DNA of 64,000 nt from Pseudomonas huaxiensis (lineage in GTDB: Bacteria > Pseudomonadota > Gammaproteobacteria > Pseudomonadales > Pseudomonadaceae). A program made the translations under genes and the position numbers. Location of the stretch: positions 1 to 64,000 of the forward strand of contig NZ_QKVL01000030.1 in assembly GCF_003231275.1 (NCBI RefSeq), in the 5' to 3' direction. Below the pieces are notes generated by a model, which searched no databases, was not told where the DNA came from, and was given only the letters and a program-made list of their open reading frames with translations. Within the stretch, counting starts at the first letter, position 1. Each line of letters opens with the position of its first letter. This document shows, piece after piece, positions 12,155 through 19,498 of this stretch.

Positions 12155-12769
12155 TCAGAGCTTGAGGCTGGCGCGTACCACTACGCCGACCAGCTCGCAG
12201 TCGTCGCTGCAGAGCATCATCGGGTAAGTCGGATTCAGCGGCTTGAGAAAGCGTTGCCCGCCTTCCTGCACCAGTTGGCGGAAGATCGCATGCGGACTGT
12301 CCGGCAGATGGGCGATCACCAGCTTGCCCACCTGCACCTCGACGCCGCTGTCCACCAGGATCAGCATGCCCGCCGCGATGCTCATGCCCGACGGCGCCGT
12401 CATCGCGTCGCCTTCGACTTGCAGCCAGTAGGCCTCGCCCAACGCCCTGTATTCGGTGACTTCACCGCTGTCGGTCGCCGCATCGTCCCCTTCCAATGAC
12501 CCCAGCCGCTGCCAATCCGACAGCGGATAGCGGTATGTCGCGGGCAAGTCATAGGAGGCCGCTTCTTCAGCGAGGTAGGTGGCGCCCATTTCCATTTCGA
12601 GTTCGAGCGCTACCAACATCTTGTTCATGCGTTCGAGAGAGATGCGCCGCTTGCCACGTAACCAGTGGCCAACGGCACCCTGGGTGACCCCGAGGCGCTC
12701 GGCGAGCTGTTCTTGCGTGAGGTTCAGTACACGCATTCTGGTCTTGACCAGATCAATCCATTTTTCCAT
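12155..12769 (-). CDS. CI/PrtR-like repressor with degenerate S24 domain
   Basis: The 204-aa protein has an XRE-type helix-turn-helix (residues about 17-38, TQEQLAERLGVTQGAVGHWL) and a C-terminal S24/LexA-like domain. In active members a Ser in GDSM and a Lys about 40 residues later form the dyad for RecA-stimulated self-cleavage. Here the motif is GDAM, so Ala122 replaces Ser, and Arg164 (AIFRQL) stands at the Lys position. No Ala-Gly or Cys-Gly dipeptide is seen in the linker. The Ala codon is GCG, one base from TCG. I infer an SOS-blind DNA-binding protein. No clear ribosome site precedes the ATG at 12769. Confidence 0.85.
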   Translation of the reverse strand: MEKWIDLVKTRMRVLNLTQEQLAERLGVTQGAVGHWLRGKRRISLERMNKMLVALELEMEMGATYLAEEAASYDLPATYRYPLSDWQRLGSLEGDDAATDSGEVTEYRALGEAYWLQVEGDAMTAPSGMSIAAGMLILVDSGVEVQVGKLVIAHLPDSPHAIFRQLVQEGGQRFLKPLNPTYPMMLCSDDCELVGVVVRASLKL

Positions 12770-12802
12770 CGCAGGCACGATACGGACTGTCTCTGGCCGC
12801 TC

Positions 12803-12822
12803 AATACACAAATTGTAGTATT
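12803..12822. promoter_or_regulatory. Candidate autoregulatory operator
   Basis: AATACACAAATTGTAGTATT is a near-perfect 20-bp dyad in the gap between the S24-like regulator and the divergent small gene. XRE/CI repressors usually bind such dyads at their own promoters. Assignment is by position and symmetry only. Confidence 0.45.
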
Positions 12823-12894
12823 TAAAATCCTGATAAAAATACAATGAGTACTATATTGCGATTTACCACCCTACTCTCAAGGAAAGATCACCCC

Positions 12895-13233
12895 ATGAGT
12901 GCGCCCTCTCTCACCTATCTGGACAGCGAGGCAGCGCGCCGCGCCCTCGATTTCTACCTGAATCCCGAGCCGCAGCCCGCGACAGAACTGAATGACATGC
13001 AACTGGTGGTAGCCCGCCATGACCTGTCACCAGAAGCGGCCAGTGAACAGGCGACCTGGCTACTGCGCTGCGCCTCGACCAGCGCTTCGGACGCCGCCCC
13101 GCGCCTGCAAGGCAAGGCCCGGGAACAAATGCTCACGGTGATGCACCTGGTCAATCTCGCGCGCACGATGCTGGAACACAGCCTGAGTCAGGCCGCTAGG
13201 AATGAGGAGTGCGAGGCGCAAGCGCCATGCTGA
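12895..13233 (+). CDS. Small DUF6124/DUF3077-like protein
   Basis: The 112-aa protein starts at ATG 12895, preceded by AAGGAAAG at good spacing; the earlier ATG at 12844 has no ribosome site. The N-terminal pattern of a short acidic segment, ARRALDFYLNP, then a variable central part and a C-terminal helix (MLTVMHLVNLARTMLEHSL) resembles the Pseudomonas-specific DUF6124/DUF3077 group of unknown function. No signal peptide or membrane segment is seen. It is divergent from the degenerate S24 regulator and may be its target. Family assignment is from memory of the pattern. Confidence 0.6.
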   Translation: MSAPSLTYLDSEAARRALDFYLNPEPQPATELNDMQLVVARHDLSPEAASEQATWLLRCASTSASDAAPRLQGKAREQMLTVMHLVNLARTMLEHSLSQAARNEECEAQAPC

Positions 13234-13320
13234 GAGAAGGAGAAAACAACGGGAAAGGCCCGTAAAGCCTGGGGGATGCAAACGGGGAGAAAGAATTTCG
13301 CAGGATTACAGAAAATTCAT

Positions 13321-13348
13321 TTGACTTGAAAATGAGAACGATTATTAT
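13321..13348 (+). promoter_or_regulatory. prrF promoter with overlapping Fur box
   Basis: TTGACT (13321-13326) and TATTAT (13343-13348) are separated by 16 bases and place a start at about 13355-13356. A Fur box at 13328-13346 matches the 19-bp consensus at 14 positions and covers the spacer and -10 region. Fur-Fe would therefore occlude the promoter, and transcription would rise in iron starvation. Confidence 0.8.
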
Positions 13349-13355
13349 TGCTCAC

Positions 13356-13470
13356 AACTGGTCGCGAGACCGGTTGGATAAACTGAAAGCCCTTAGGTCG
13401 GACTCTCAGATTATCTCCTCATCAGGCTAATCACGGTTTTTGACCCGGCTTTTTGCCGGGTCTTTTTTTT
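13356..13470 (+). ncRNA. prrF: PrrF iron-responsive small RNA
   Basis: The segment begins AACTGGTCGCGAGACC and contains the conserved PrrF core at 13411-13440 (TTATCTCCTCATCAGGCTAA followed by TCACGG). It ends in a GACCCGGC/GCCGGGTC hairpin with eight Ts. This is the RyhB-like sRNA of Pseudomonas that represses mRNAs for non-essential iron proteins when iron is low, pairing through the core. The length of about 115 nt fits the family. Only one copy is present here; P. aeruginosa has two in tandem, while in fluorescent species the copies lie apart. Confidence 0.92.
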
Positions 13471-13570
13471 GGCTCTTCAGGCTAATGAAGGCGGTGTGTT
13501 ACTGAATGTGGCGATGATATCAAAGGAATGTCTCAGGATGTAACCCCGAAGCCGCGCTTTGCGGAATTTA

Positions 13571-13589
13571 GCACTTGAGAATCAATCTC
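13571..13589 (+). promoter_or_regulatory. Probable Fur box upstream of sigma4-FecR hybrid gene
   Basis: The 19 bases match the Fur consensus at 12 positions, with a GAGAATCAATCTC symmetric core. It starts 99 bases before the ATG of the hybrid gene. It suggests iron control of that gene in parallel with the neighbouring prrF. Confidence 0.45.
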
Positions 13590-13669
13590 GTTACGATTAA
13601 GCTCGTACCCGCGTCAAGGACGATGCCCCCATCCCCGCCTCCTCCGTTTTTCCAGCAAGGAGCTTGAAT

Positions 13670-14182
13670 ATGACCCGTCTGTTGCTGCCTCTGGACCATC
13701 ACGCCGAGTGTGCCGATCCCGCGGAACTGGCGTTGCTGCACTGCCTGAAAAAGCTGCCACGCCGGGTACAGCAGGTGTTCTTGCTGAACCGCCTCGATCA
13801 ACTTTCCTACGCTGATATTGCCCGTCGCCTGGACCTCTCCGACACCAGCGTCGAACGGCACATGAACCAGGTCCTGCAATGCACCCTGCCCGCGCCTTGC
13901 GCCATCGCCCGCAGCGCAGGCCAGTGGTACGTGCGTTTGCAGAGCCCGCAGGTCACCGCCAGCGAGCGCATCGACTTCCGCCGCTGGCTTGACGCCGCGC
14001 CGGAGCACCTGGCCGCCTTCCATGCCACCGAACTGCGCTGGCGCACCCTGCTCGCCCCTGCCCGTCTGCTGGGCGAAAACCAGTGGTACCGGCAAGGTCG
14101 CGCAGCGTTTTCCCTCGGCGGTTGCACCGTGGCCATGAGTCTGGGACTGGCCGCACTGCTGGCGTTGGGTTTCTGGTCCTGA
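13670..14182 (+). CDS. Sigma region 4-FecR N-domain hybrid membrane protein
   Basis: The 170-aa product joins two parts that are normally separate proteins. Residues about 18-68 resemble sigma-70 region 4 of FecI-type factors, with an HTH in QLSYADIARRLDLSDTSVERHM. Residues about 77-128 match the N-terminal cytoplasmic domain of FecR anti-sigma factors (AGQWYVRLQSP...DFRRWL...HLAAFHATELRWRTL). Residues about 152-169 form a transmembrane helix. Sigma region 2 and the periplasmic FecR domain are missing. AAGGAG precedes the ATG. A membrane-tethered DNA-binding regulator or sigma sink is inferred; it is not an obvious pseudogene because the frame is clean. Confidence 0.75.
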   Translation: MTRLLLPLDHHAECADPAELALLHCLKKLPRRVQQVFLLNRLDQLSYADIARRLDLSDTSVERHMNQVLQCTLPAPCAIARSAGQWYVRLQSPQVTASERIDFRRWLDAAPEHLAAFHATELRWRTLLAPARLLGENQWYRQGRAAFSLGGCTVAMSLGLAALLALGFWS

Positions 14183-14234
14183 TCCGGGTTGTGTAGAGTA
14201 ATGGGCCTCCATGACTCTACACAGGAACCTGGCA

Positions 14235-15371
14235 ATGACTGCACTGAGCATCGACTGCGACTTCGATTCCGGCAATATCCTGGTACGGGATGCCAGCAAT
14301 CCCTTGCAGGTCCGCCTGGCGATCCGTAACGACACCAGCAGCGCGCATTTCCAGTGGTTCCACTTCAAGGCCAGCGGCCTGACGCCAGGACAGTCCCACA
14401 CGTTCGTCCTGGAGAACGCTGGCGAGTCCTCCTACAACAAAGCCTGGGACGGCTATCAGGCCGTCGCTTCGTATGACCAGCAGAACTGGTTCCGCGTCCC
14501 GTCACACTTCGACGGCAAGGCCCTGCACTTCAGCCTGCAGGCGAGCGAACCCCAGGCCTGGTTCGCCTACTTCGAGCCCTACTCCCGCGCCCGGCATAAC
14601 CAATTGATCGAACGCGCCACCCGCCTGGCCAACGTCACGCTGCTGGCCACCGGCCGCAGCGTCGAAGGCCGTGACATTCCATTGCTGCGGGCCGGTGACG
14701 GCGCCGCCGGCAAGCGCAAGGTGTGGATCATCGCGCAGCAGCATCCGGGCGAACACATGGCCGAATGGTTCATGGAGGGCGTCATCGAGCGTCTGGAGCG
14801 TAACGACGCCACGCTGCAAGCCCTGCTGGCCGCCGCCGACCTCTACCTGATCCCGAACATGAACCCCGATGGCGCCTTCCACGGCCACTTGCGCACCAAC
14901 GCCAAGGGCCGTGACCTCAACCGTGCCTGGCAGGACGCCAGCATCGAGCAGACCCCGGAAGTGCTGTTCGCCCAGCAGCAAATGAAGCTGCTGGGTGTCG
15001 ACCTGTTCCTTGATGTGCACGGTGACGAAGAAATTCCCCACGTCTTCACCGCTGCCTGCGAAGGCAATCCCGGCTACACCCCGCGCATCGCCGCGCTGGA
15101 GTCGCGTTTCCGCCAAACCTTGTGTGGGCTGACCCGCGACTTCCAGGACGTCCACGGCTACCCGCGCAGCGCCCCCGGCGAGGCCAACCTGACCCTGGCC
15201 TGCAACGCCGTTGGCCAGGCCCATGATTGCCTGTCGCTGACCCTGGAGATGCCGTTCAAGGACCACGACGACGCACCGGATGCGCTGACCGGCTGGTCGG
15301 GCAAGCGCTCACGCGAGCTGGCAAGCTCGGTGCTGGACTGCATCGGGGAACTGGTTGGCGAGTTGCGCTGA
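14235..15371 (+). CDS. M14-family zinc carboxypeptidase (cytosolic carboxypeptidase-like)
   Basis: The 378-aa protein has an N-terminal beta-sandwich of about 130 residues and a C-terminal M14 catalytic domain. Zinc ligands are visible as His170 and Glu173 in QQHPGEHM and His262 in DVHGDEE. The general-base glutamate is Glu338 in LTLEMPFKDHDD, and the substrate-binding NPDGAFHGHLRTN and GRDLNRAW segments are present. This arrangement is the cytosolic carboxypeptidase-like subfamily, which removes C-terminal or side-chain amino acids. No signal peptide is visible. AGGAA precedes the ATG at 14235. Substrate unknown; it stands alone between the iron genes and the tonB operon. Confidence 0.88.
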   Translation: MTALSIDCDFDSGNILVRDASNPLQVRLAIRNDTSSAHFQWFHFKASGLTPGQSHTFVLENAGESSYNKAWDGYQAVASYDQQNWFRVPSHFDGKALHFSLQASEPQAWFAYFEPYSRARHNQLIERATRLANVTLLATGRSVEGRDIPLLRAGDGAAGKRKVWIIAQQHPGEHMAEWFMEGVIERLERNDATLQALLAAADLYLIPNMNPDGAFHGHLRTNAKGRDLNRAWQDASIEQTPEVLFAQQQMKLLGVDLFLDVHGDEEIPHVFTAACEGNPGYTPRIAALESRFRQTLCGLTRDFQDVHGYPRSAPGEANLTLACNAVGQAHDCLSLTLEMPFKDHDDAPDALTGWSGKRSRELASSVLDCIGELVGELR

Positions 15372-15459
15372 TTCAGCCCCCCGACGACCGACTCCCGGGT
15401 TCTCTGGCCAACCACGGAGCCTGAACTGGACAAGGGCTGCCCTCGCAACCTGGCAACCC

Positions 15460-16281
15460 TTACCTCACGCCCTGCGCGATGCTGTAGTGAAAGGTGTTTT
15501 TCACGTCGGGCACTTCCACCGCCCGGCCATCGACCAGCCGGGGCTGATACTTGAACGTCCTCGCCGCCTGCAGCGACGGCTGGGCGAACCACGGGTGGCA
15601 ACCCTCCAGCACGCGCGGATCGCGAACCCGGCCCTGGGTGTCGACGGTGTAGCTGACCGTGCAATCGCCCTGCACGCCTTTGTCCAGCGCCCGCTGCGGG
15701 TAGTCCGGGGCCTGTTTGCTGATGGGCAGGTACTGTGAACTGGTAGCCGCGGCGCGGGCGCGTTCGTCAGCGGCACGCCGTTCTGCGGCCAGGCGCTGGG
15801 TCTCTCGCGCCTCGGCGGCTTCTCGCGCCGCTTGCTCCTGTTGCACTCGCGCCTGTTCCTCACGTTGCCGGGTTTCGTCACGACGACGTTGCTGCTCGGC
15901 GGCGCGTTCCTGGCGGCGCACTTCGGCGTCGCGCTGCTGCTCGCGTTTGAAGGCCAGTTCGGCCGCACTGGGCGGCACCGGCGCTGGCGGCGTCAGCACT
16001 TGCGGCGGCGGAGGCGGCTCGATCGCGGCGACGGGCTCGGCCACGGCCACTGCTGGCGTCACCGGCTCAACCGGCGCGGACGGCGGCAGGCTGACCAGTT
16101 GGGTGGTGATCACCGCAACCACTGGCGTCGGCAAGCGCGGCGTGTAGTCATGCCCCAGCAAGACCACTGCCAGCGCCGCATGCAGGGCAACGGCAATGCC
16201 CGCGGCGCCGACATGGCCGCGCCAGCGCGGCAGGTTGAAAGACGGCGCGCTGACCGGCAGCGCAAGGCTCAGGCTGCTCAT
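15460..16281 (-). CDS. tonB: TonB energy-transducing protein
   Basis: The 273-aa protein has an N-terminal transmembrane anchor (GIAVALHAALAVVLLG), a proline-rich periplasmic spacer (residues about 60-105), a long Glu/Arg/Gln-rich helical region (about 110-185) and a C-terminal TonB domain with the YPQRALDKGVQGDCTVSYTV pattern and FKYQPRLVDGRAVEVPD. It couples the inner-membrane proton force to outer-membrane receptors. It starts 2 bases after the exbD stop and ends an operon headed by a TonB receptor and a phytase, so it is probably dedicated to that receptor. The charged coiled region makes it longer than minimal TonBs. Confidence 0.92.
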   Translation of the reverse strand: MSSLSLALPVSAPSFNLPRWRGHVGAAGIAVALHAALAVVLLGHDYTPRLPTPVVAVITTQLVSLPPSAPVEPVTPAVAVAEPVAAIEPPPPPQVLTPPAPVPPSAAELAFKREQQRDAEVRRQERAAEQQRRRDETRQREEQARVQQEQAAREAAEARETQRLAAERRAADERARAAATSSQYLPISKQAPDYPQRALDKGVQGDCTVSYTVDTQGRVRDPRVLEGCHPWFAQPSLQAARTFKYQPRLVDGRAVEVPDVKNTFHYSIAQGVR

Positions 16282-16283
16282 GC

Positions 16284-16727
16284 TCAAGGCTCCTCGGTGA
16301 TCAGCCCGAGGCTGGTCACACCCCCGCGCTGCAATTCGGCAATGCCCGCCACCACCCGGCCATAGTCGGCGCCATGGTCGGCGCGCACATAAACCTGAGT
16401 ATCGCCGCGCACGGCGATGATCTGGCCGACCTTGTCGCGCATTTCCTCAAGGCTCACGGCGCTGTCGCTCTGGCCCTCGATCTTCAGGTCGGGGCCAATG
16501 TTCCAGTAGAAGCTGCCGTCGTTTTTCACCGAAAGGGTCAGCACTTGCCGCTCGCTGTCGGCCGGCAGCGCCTGGGCGGCGACCTTGGGCAGGTCGAGCT
16601 TGACGCCCTGCACCAGCATCGGCGCGGTGACCATGAAAATCACCAGCAGAACCAGCATCACGTCGATATAGGGCACTACGTTCATTTCCGCCTTGGCGGC
16701 GTGTTTGCGCTGGGGTTTGACCAACAT
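16284..16727 (-). CDS. exbD: ExbD biopolymer transport protein
   Basis: The 147-aa protein has a short cytoplasmic tail, one transmembrane helix with the proton-conducting aspartate (PYIDVMLVLLVIFMVTAP), and a periplasmic domain (residues about 45-147) ending VTSLGLITEEP. It forms the ExbB-ExbD motor that energises TonB. AAGGAGCG precedes the ATG at 16727. Its gene is 13 bases from exbB and 2 bases from tonB, so the three are translated together. Confidence 0.93.
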   Translation of the reverse strand: MLVKPQRKHAAKAEMNVVPYIDVMLVLLVIFMVTAPMLVQGVKLDLPKVAAQALPADSERQVLTLSVKNDGSFYWNIGPDLKIEGQSDSAVSLEEMRDKVGQIIAVRGDTQVYVRADHGADYGRVVAGIAELQRGGVTSLGLITEEP

Positions 16728-16740
16728 GGGTACGCTCCTT

Positions 16741-17457
16741 TCAGGCCACCGCGGCGATGTTCGCAGTGCAGTGCAGGCGTTTGTGCAAGCGCGCCTGCAA
16801 TTCGTTGGCAAAGCTGTACTGACGCGCGCTGAGGGTCTGGCCGCGTGCGCTGAAGCGGTTGTAGGCCATCACCGCCGGAATCGCCGCGAACAGGCCGATG
16901 GCGGTAGCGATCAGTGCCTCGGCAATGCCTGGCGCCACGGTGTTGAGGGTCGCCTGCTGCACCTGGGACAGGCCGAGAAAGGCATTCATGATTCCCCACA
17001 CAGTACCGAACAGGCCGATATAAGGGCTCACCGAGCCGACCGTGGCGAGAAACGCCAGGCCTTTGTCGAGGCGCTCGTCCTGCTCGGCAAGCGCCACGTA
17101 CAGGCTGCGTTCAACCCCTTCGAGCACGCTGTCGCTGGCGATCTGCGGCTGGCGCTGCAATTGCGAGAAGGCCTGGTAGCCATCGACGAAGATCCGCTGC
17201 AAAGGCGTTTCCTCTTCGCCATCGCTGCCCTTGGTCTGGCTTTCGCGGTACAGCAGGGCCAGGTCGCCGCTGGCGCGGAAACGCTGGAGAAACGCGTCGG
17301 ACTGCCGCTCGCTGCGGCGCAGGCTGAGCCCGCGCTGGACGATCAGGTACCAGCTCAGCAACGAGGCCAGCACCAGGCACAGCATCACGGCCTGCACCAC
17401 CAGGCTGGCGTCGCTGACCAGGCCCCAGATGCTCATGTGTTCGGTTGCAACTTGCAT
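16741..17457 (-). CDS. exbB: ExbB/TolQ-family motor protein
   Basis: The 238-aa protein is a MotA/TolQ/ExbB proton channel with three membrane helices: residues about 20-42 and, after a long cytoplasmic loop, two helices near 140-165 and 175-200. The signatures SVSPYIGLFGTVWGIMNAF and APGIAEALIATAIGLFAAIPAVMAYN are intact, the second within the channel helix. It pairs with ExbD and TonB. AAGGAG lies upstream of the ATG. Placed 78 bases downstream of the phytase, it is probably part of the same phosphate-regulated transcript. A Tol role is unlikely because TonB, not TolA, follows. Confidence 0.92.
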   Translation of the reverse strand: MQVATEHMSIWGLVSDASLVVQAVMLCLVLASLLSWYLIVQRGLSLRRSERQSDAFLQRFRASGDLALLYRESQTKGSDGEEETPLQRIFVDGYQAFSQLQRQPQIASDSVLEGVERSLYVALAEQDERLDKGLAFLATVGSVSPYIGLFGTVWGIMNAFLGLSQVQQATLNTVAPGIAEALIATAIGLFAAIPAVMAYNRFSARGQTLSARQYSFANELQARLHKRLHCTANIAAVA

Positions 17458-17535
17458 GTCTTGCTCCTTGGCCCCGCGTCGGCAGGGCGATCACTCGATT
17501 TGATGTCCGGCGCGTTACCGGCTGATGACAGTCGC

Positions 17536-19437
17536 TCAGTCGAGCTTCAGGGCCTCGGCGACCTGGCTCCAGCCGATGTACTTGAAGTTCTGCCGCCCCT
17601 CGGGCATGCGCTTGCGTCCGTCCTGCACCACCAGCAGGCCCTGGCTCCAGGCGCCGCCGAGGTTGGCCGAGGTCAGATCAAGGCCGTCGGTCTGTGAAGC
17701 GCCATCGATGCCGAGACCGGCATTGAGGCCAATGCTGAAAGCCCCGCGCAGGCGGTACGGCGGACTGGCTTCGAGCACCACATAGCGGTCGTTGCCCTGG
17801 CTGGAAATCACCAGGTAGTCACGCTGCTTGCCCTGATAGAAGCCCAGGCCTTCGATATCGGCCTTGATCGGGCCGCCAACGCCAATCACTTTCTCCAGCG
17901 TGGCGGGCGCGTCGGCGCGGGCGTCCAGGGCCCAGACTGCCTTGTCTTCTTCGCCGATAAACAGGCGCTGACCACGGTCGTCGGCGACACAGCCTTCCGG
18001 TTGCGAAGCCGTGGCAAAACGGCGCACCAGTTCGCCGCGCAGCTCGCCCGCCGGGGCGCTCAGGCGGTACTGGAGGAAGCTGCCGTCCTTGTCGTTGGCG
18101 ATGGCGTACAGAGCGCCGCCGCTGTCCTTGAACATGCACAGGCCGTAGATTTCCTTGAGCGGCGTGGCGACCTCGCCGAGCACGCTGACCTCGCCGGTCT
18201 TCGGCGCGATGGCGAAGACGTGCAGGCTGTTGTTGTCGCGATTGCTGGCCACCGCCAGATCGACCTCGCGGTCCCCCAGATGGAAGCCGTTACGCACATC
18301 GACGTTGTTTACCCGACCGATACGCAGGTCCTGCAATTGCCGGCCTTGCAGGTCATAGACCAGCAGCCCGCCCTTCTTGTCGGTGCCCAGCACCCGGCTG
18401 CGCGCCGGATCGGCGGCGTTGACCCAGATCGCCGGATCGTCGGCGGCGTCGCCAAAGCTCGGTACCGGCTCGGTCTGCACCTGCGCCGGCAATACCGGGA
18501 TGGCCGGCGCGGACGTAACAGCCGGCAGGGTCCAGTCAAGGCGCGCACGGCGTTGGCCTTCGTCATCGACGATCAGCAGTTCCAGGCCCTTGGCGTCAGG
18601 ACGCACGCTCAGTTGCTCGGGGTCTTTCAGTTCCGCCAGCGGCAGCACCGCGTCGGCCTGCCAGGTGATGCCAGTCTGGCGGTACAGGTGCAGGGTCGCG
18701 CTCACCGGGTCCAGCGCCAGCAGGCCGCCCGGCACCAGGGCCATGCCGGCGCTGCGTTTGCCGATCCCGCCGAAAGGCGCGCGCAGGTCTACCGGACGGC
18801 GCTGCAACGGCGCTTCGGCGGCGGCGCCATAGCGCCACAGGCCGAGGTTTTCTTCGTTGACGTAGAGGCTGTCGCTGGCGTCGTCGCTCTGGCAGTACTC
18901 GCTCAGCGGCGGCAGGCTCAGGCCACGCACGCGCTGCGCGGCCACCAGCGGCTGGTCATCACTCGCCACCAGCCACTGCTCGCCGACGCCCTCGGCACCG
19001 AGGAGGAAGACGAAGCTGTTGCGCGCGCTGTCGCGGTACAGACACAGCCCCTCGATGGCGAAATCGCGCTTGGGCAGGTACAGCGGCGTGCTCCAGCCCT
19101 TGTCGCGTTGAAGCCGGACCAGCAACGCCTGCTGGCGTTTGCTGTCGAAGCTGGCGACCAGCAGGCCGTTGTCGACCAGACGCTGATCAAGTCCCTTGAA
19201 GCGGCCTTCCAGTTGGCTCAGCACCTGGCCGTCGGCCTTGAGCAATTGCAGGCCGTGCTTGCCGGCCACAAGGCGGTCGGCACCGGGCCAGAACCCATCG
19301 TTGGCCAGCAGCCGGGCATTTTCCGGACTGCCGGGCAGGCGCTCGCCGAAGGTCAGCGCGGGTTGCGCCGAGGCCTGAGCCACGGCCATGGCGAGCACCA
19401 GGCCACTCAGCAGGGTGTAGGGTCGTGCGTTGAACAT
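17536..19437 (-). CDS. Dual-domain beta-propeller phytase
   Basis: The 633-aa exported protein (signal peptide ending near QASAQ) has a C-terminal beta-propeller phytase domain from about residue 325. Signatures are DAADDPAIWVN, KKGGLLVYDLQG, RIGRVNNVDVRNGF, ASNRDNNSLHVFAI, SQPEGCVADDRGQRLFIGEED and IKADIEGLGFY; the acidic residues line the calcium site. Residues about 25-320 look like a second, degraded propeller, as in known dual-domain phytases. The enzyme releases phosphate from phytate or other phosphoesters in the periplasm or at the surface. It lies between a TonB receptor and exbB, probably PhoB-induced. Confidence 0.88.
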   Translation of the reverse strand: MFNARPYTLLSGLVLAMAVAQASAQPALTFGERLPGSPENARLLANDGFWPGADRLVAGKHGLQLLKADGQVLSQLEGRFKGLDQRLVDNGLLVASFDSKRQQALLVRLQRDKGWSTPLYLPKRDFAIEGLCLYRDSARNSFVFLLGAEGVGEQWLVASDDQPLVAAQRVRGLSLPPLSEYCQSDDASDSLYVNEENLGLWRYGAAAEAPLQRRPVDLRAPFGGIGKRSAGMALVPGGLLALDPVSATLHLYRQTGITWQADAVLPLAELKDPEQLSVRPDAKGLELLIVDDEGQRRARLDWTLPAVTSAPAIPVLPAQVQTEPVPSFGDAADDPAIWVNAADPARSRVLGTDKKGGLLVYDLQGRQLQDLRIGRVNNVDVRNGFHLGDREVDLAVASNRDNNSLHVFAIAPKTGEVSVLGEVATPLKEIYGLCMFKDSGGALYAIANDKDGSFLQYRLSAPAGELRGELVRRFATASQPEGCVADDRGQRLFIGEEDKAVWALDARADAPATLEKVIGVGGPIKADIEGLGFYQGKQRDYLVISSQGNDRYVVLEASPPYRLRGAFSIGLNAGLGIDGASQTDGLDLTSANLGGAWSQGLLVVQDGRKRMPEGRQNFKYIGWSQVAEALKLD

Positions 19438-19498
19438 GTGCGGTTCTCATGGGCAGCCCGCGCCTTCGCCCGCCAGGGCAAGGGCGCGGGCGAAGCGG

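Noticed and set aside
12155..12769. S24 regulator as the repressor of the prophage
   Set aside because: It lies 17 kb outside the proposed right end among host genes. The Mu-like repressor is expected next to the left end beyond 64000.
12844..12894. Earlier ATG at 12844 as start of the DUF6124-like gene
   Set aside because: No ribosome site; the ATG at 12895 has AAGGAAAG at the right distance.
16693..17697. 334-codon plus-strand frame opposite exbB
   Set aside because: Antisense shadow; ExbB motifs on the minus strand are unambiguous.
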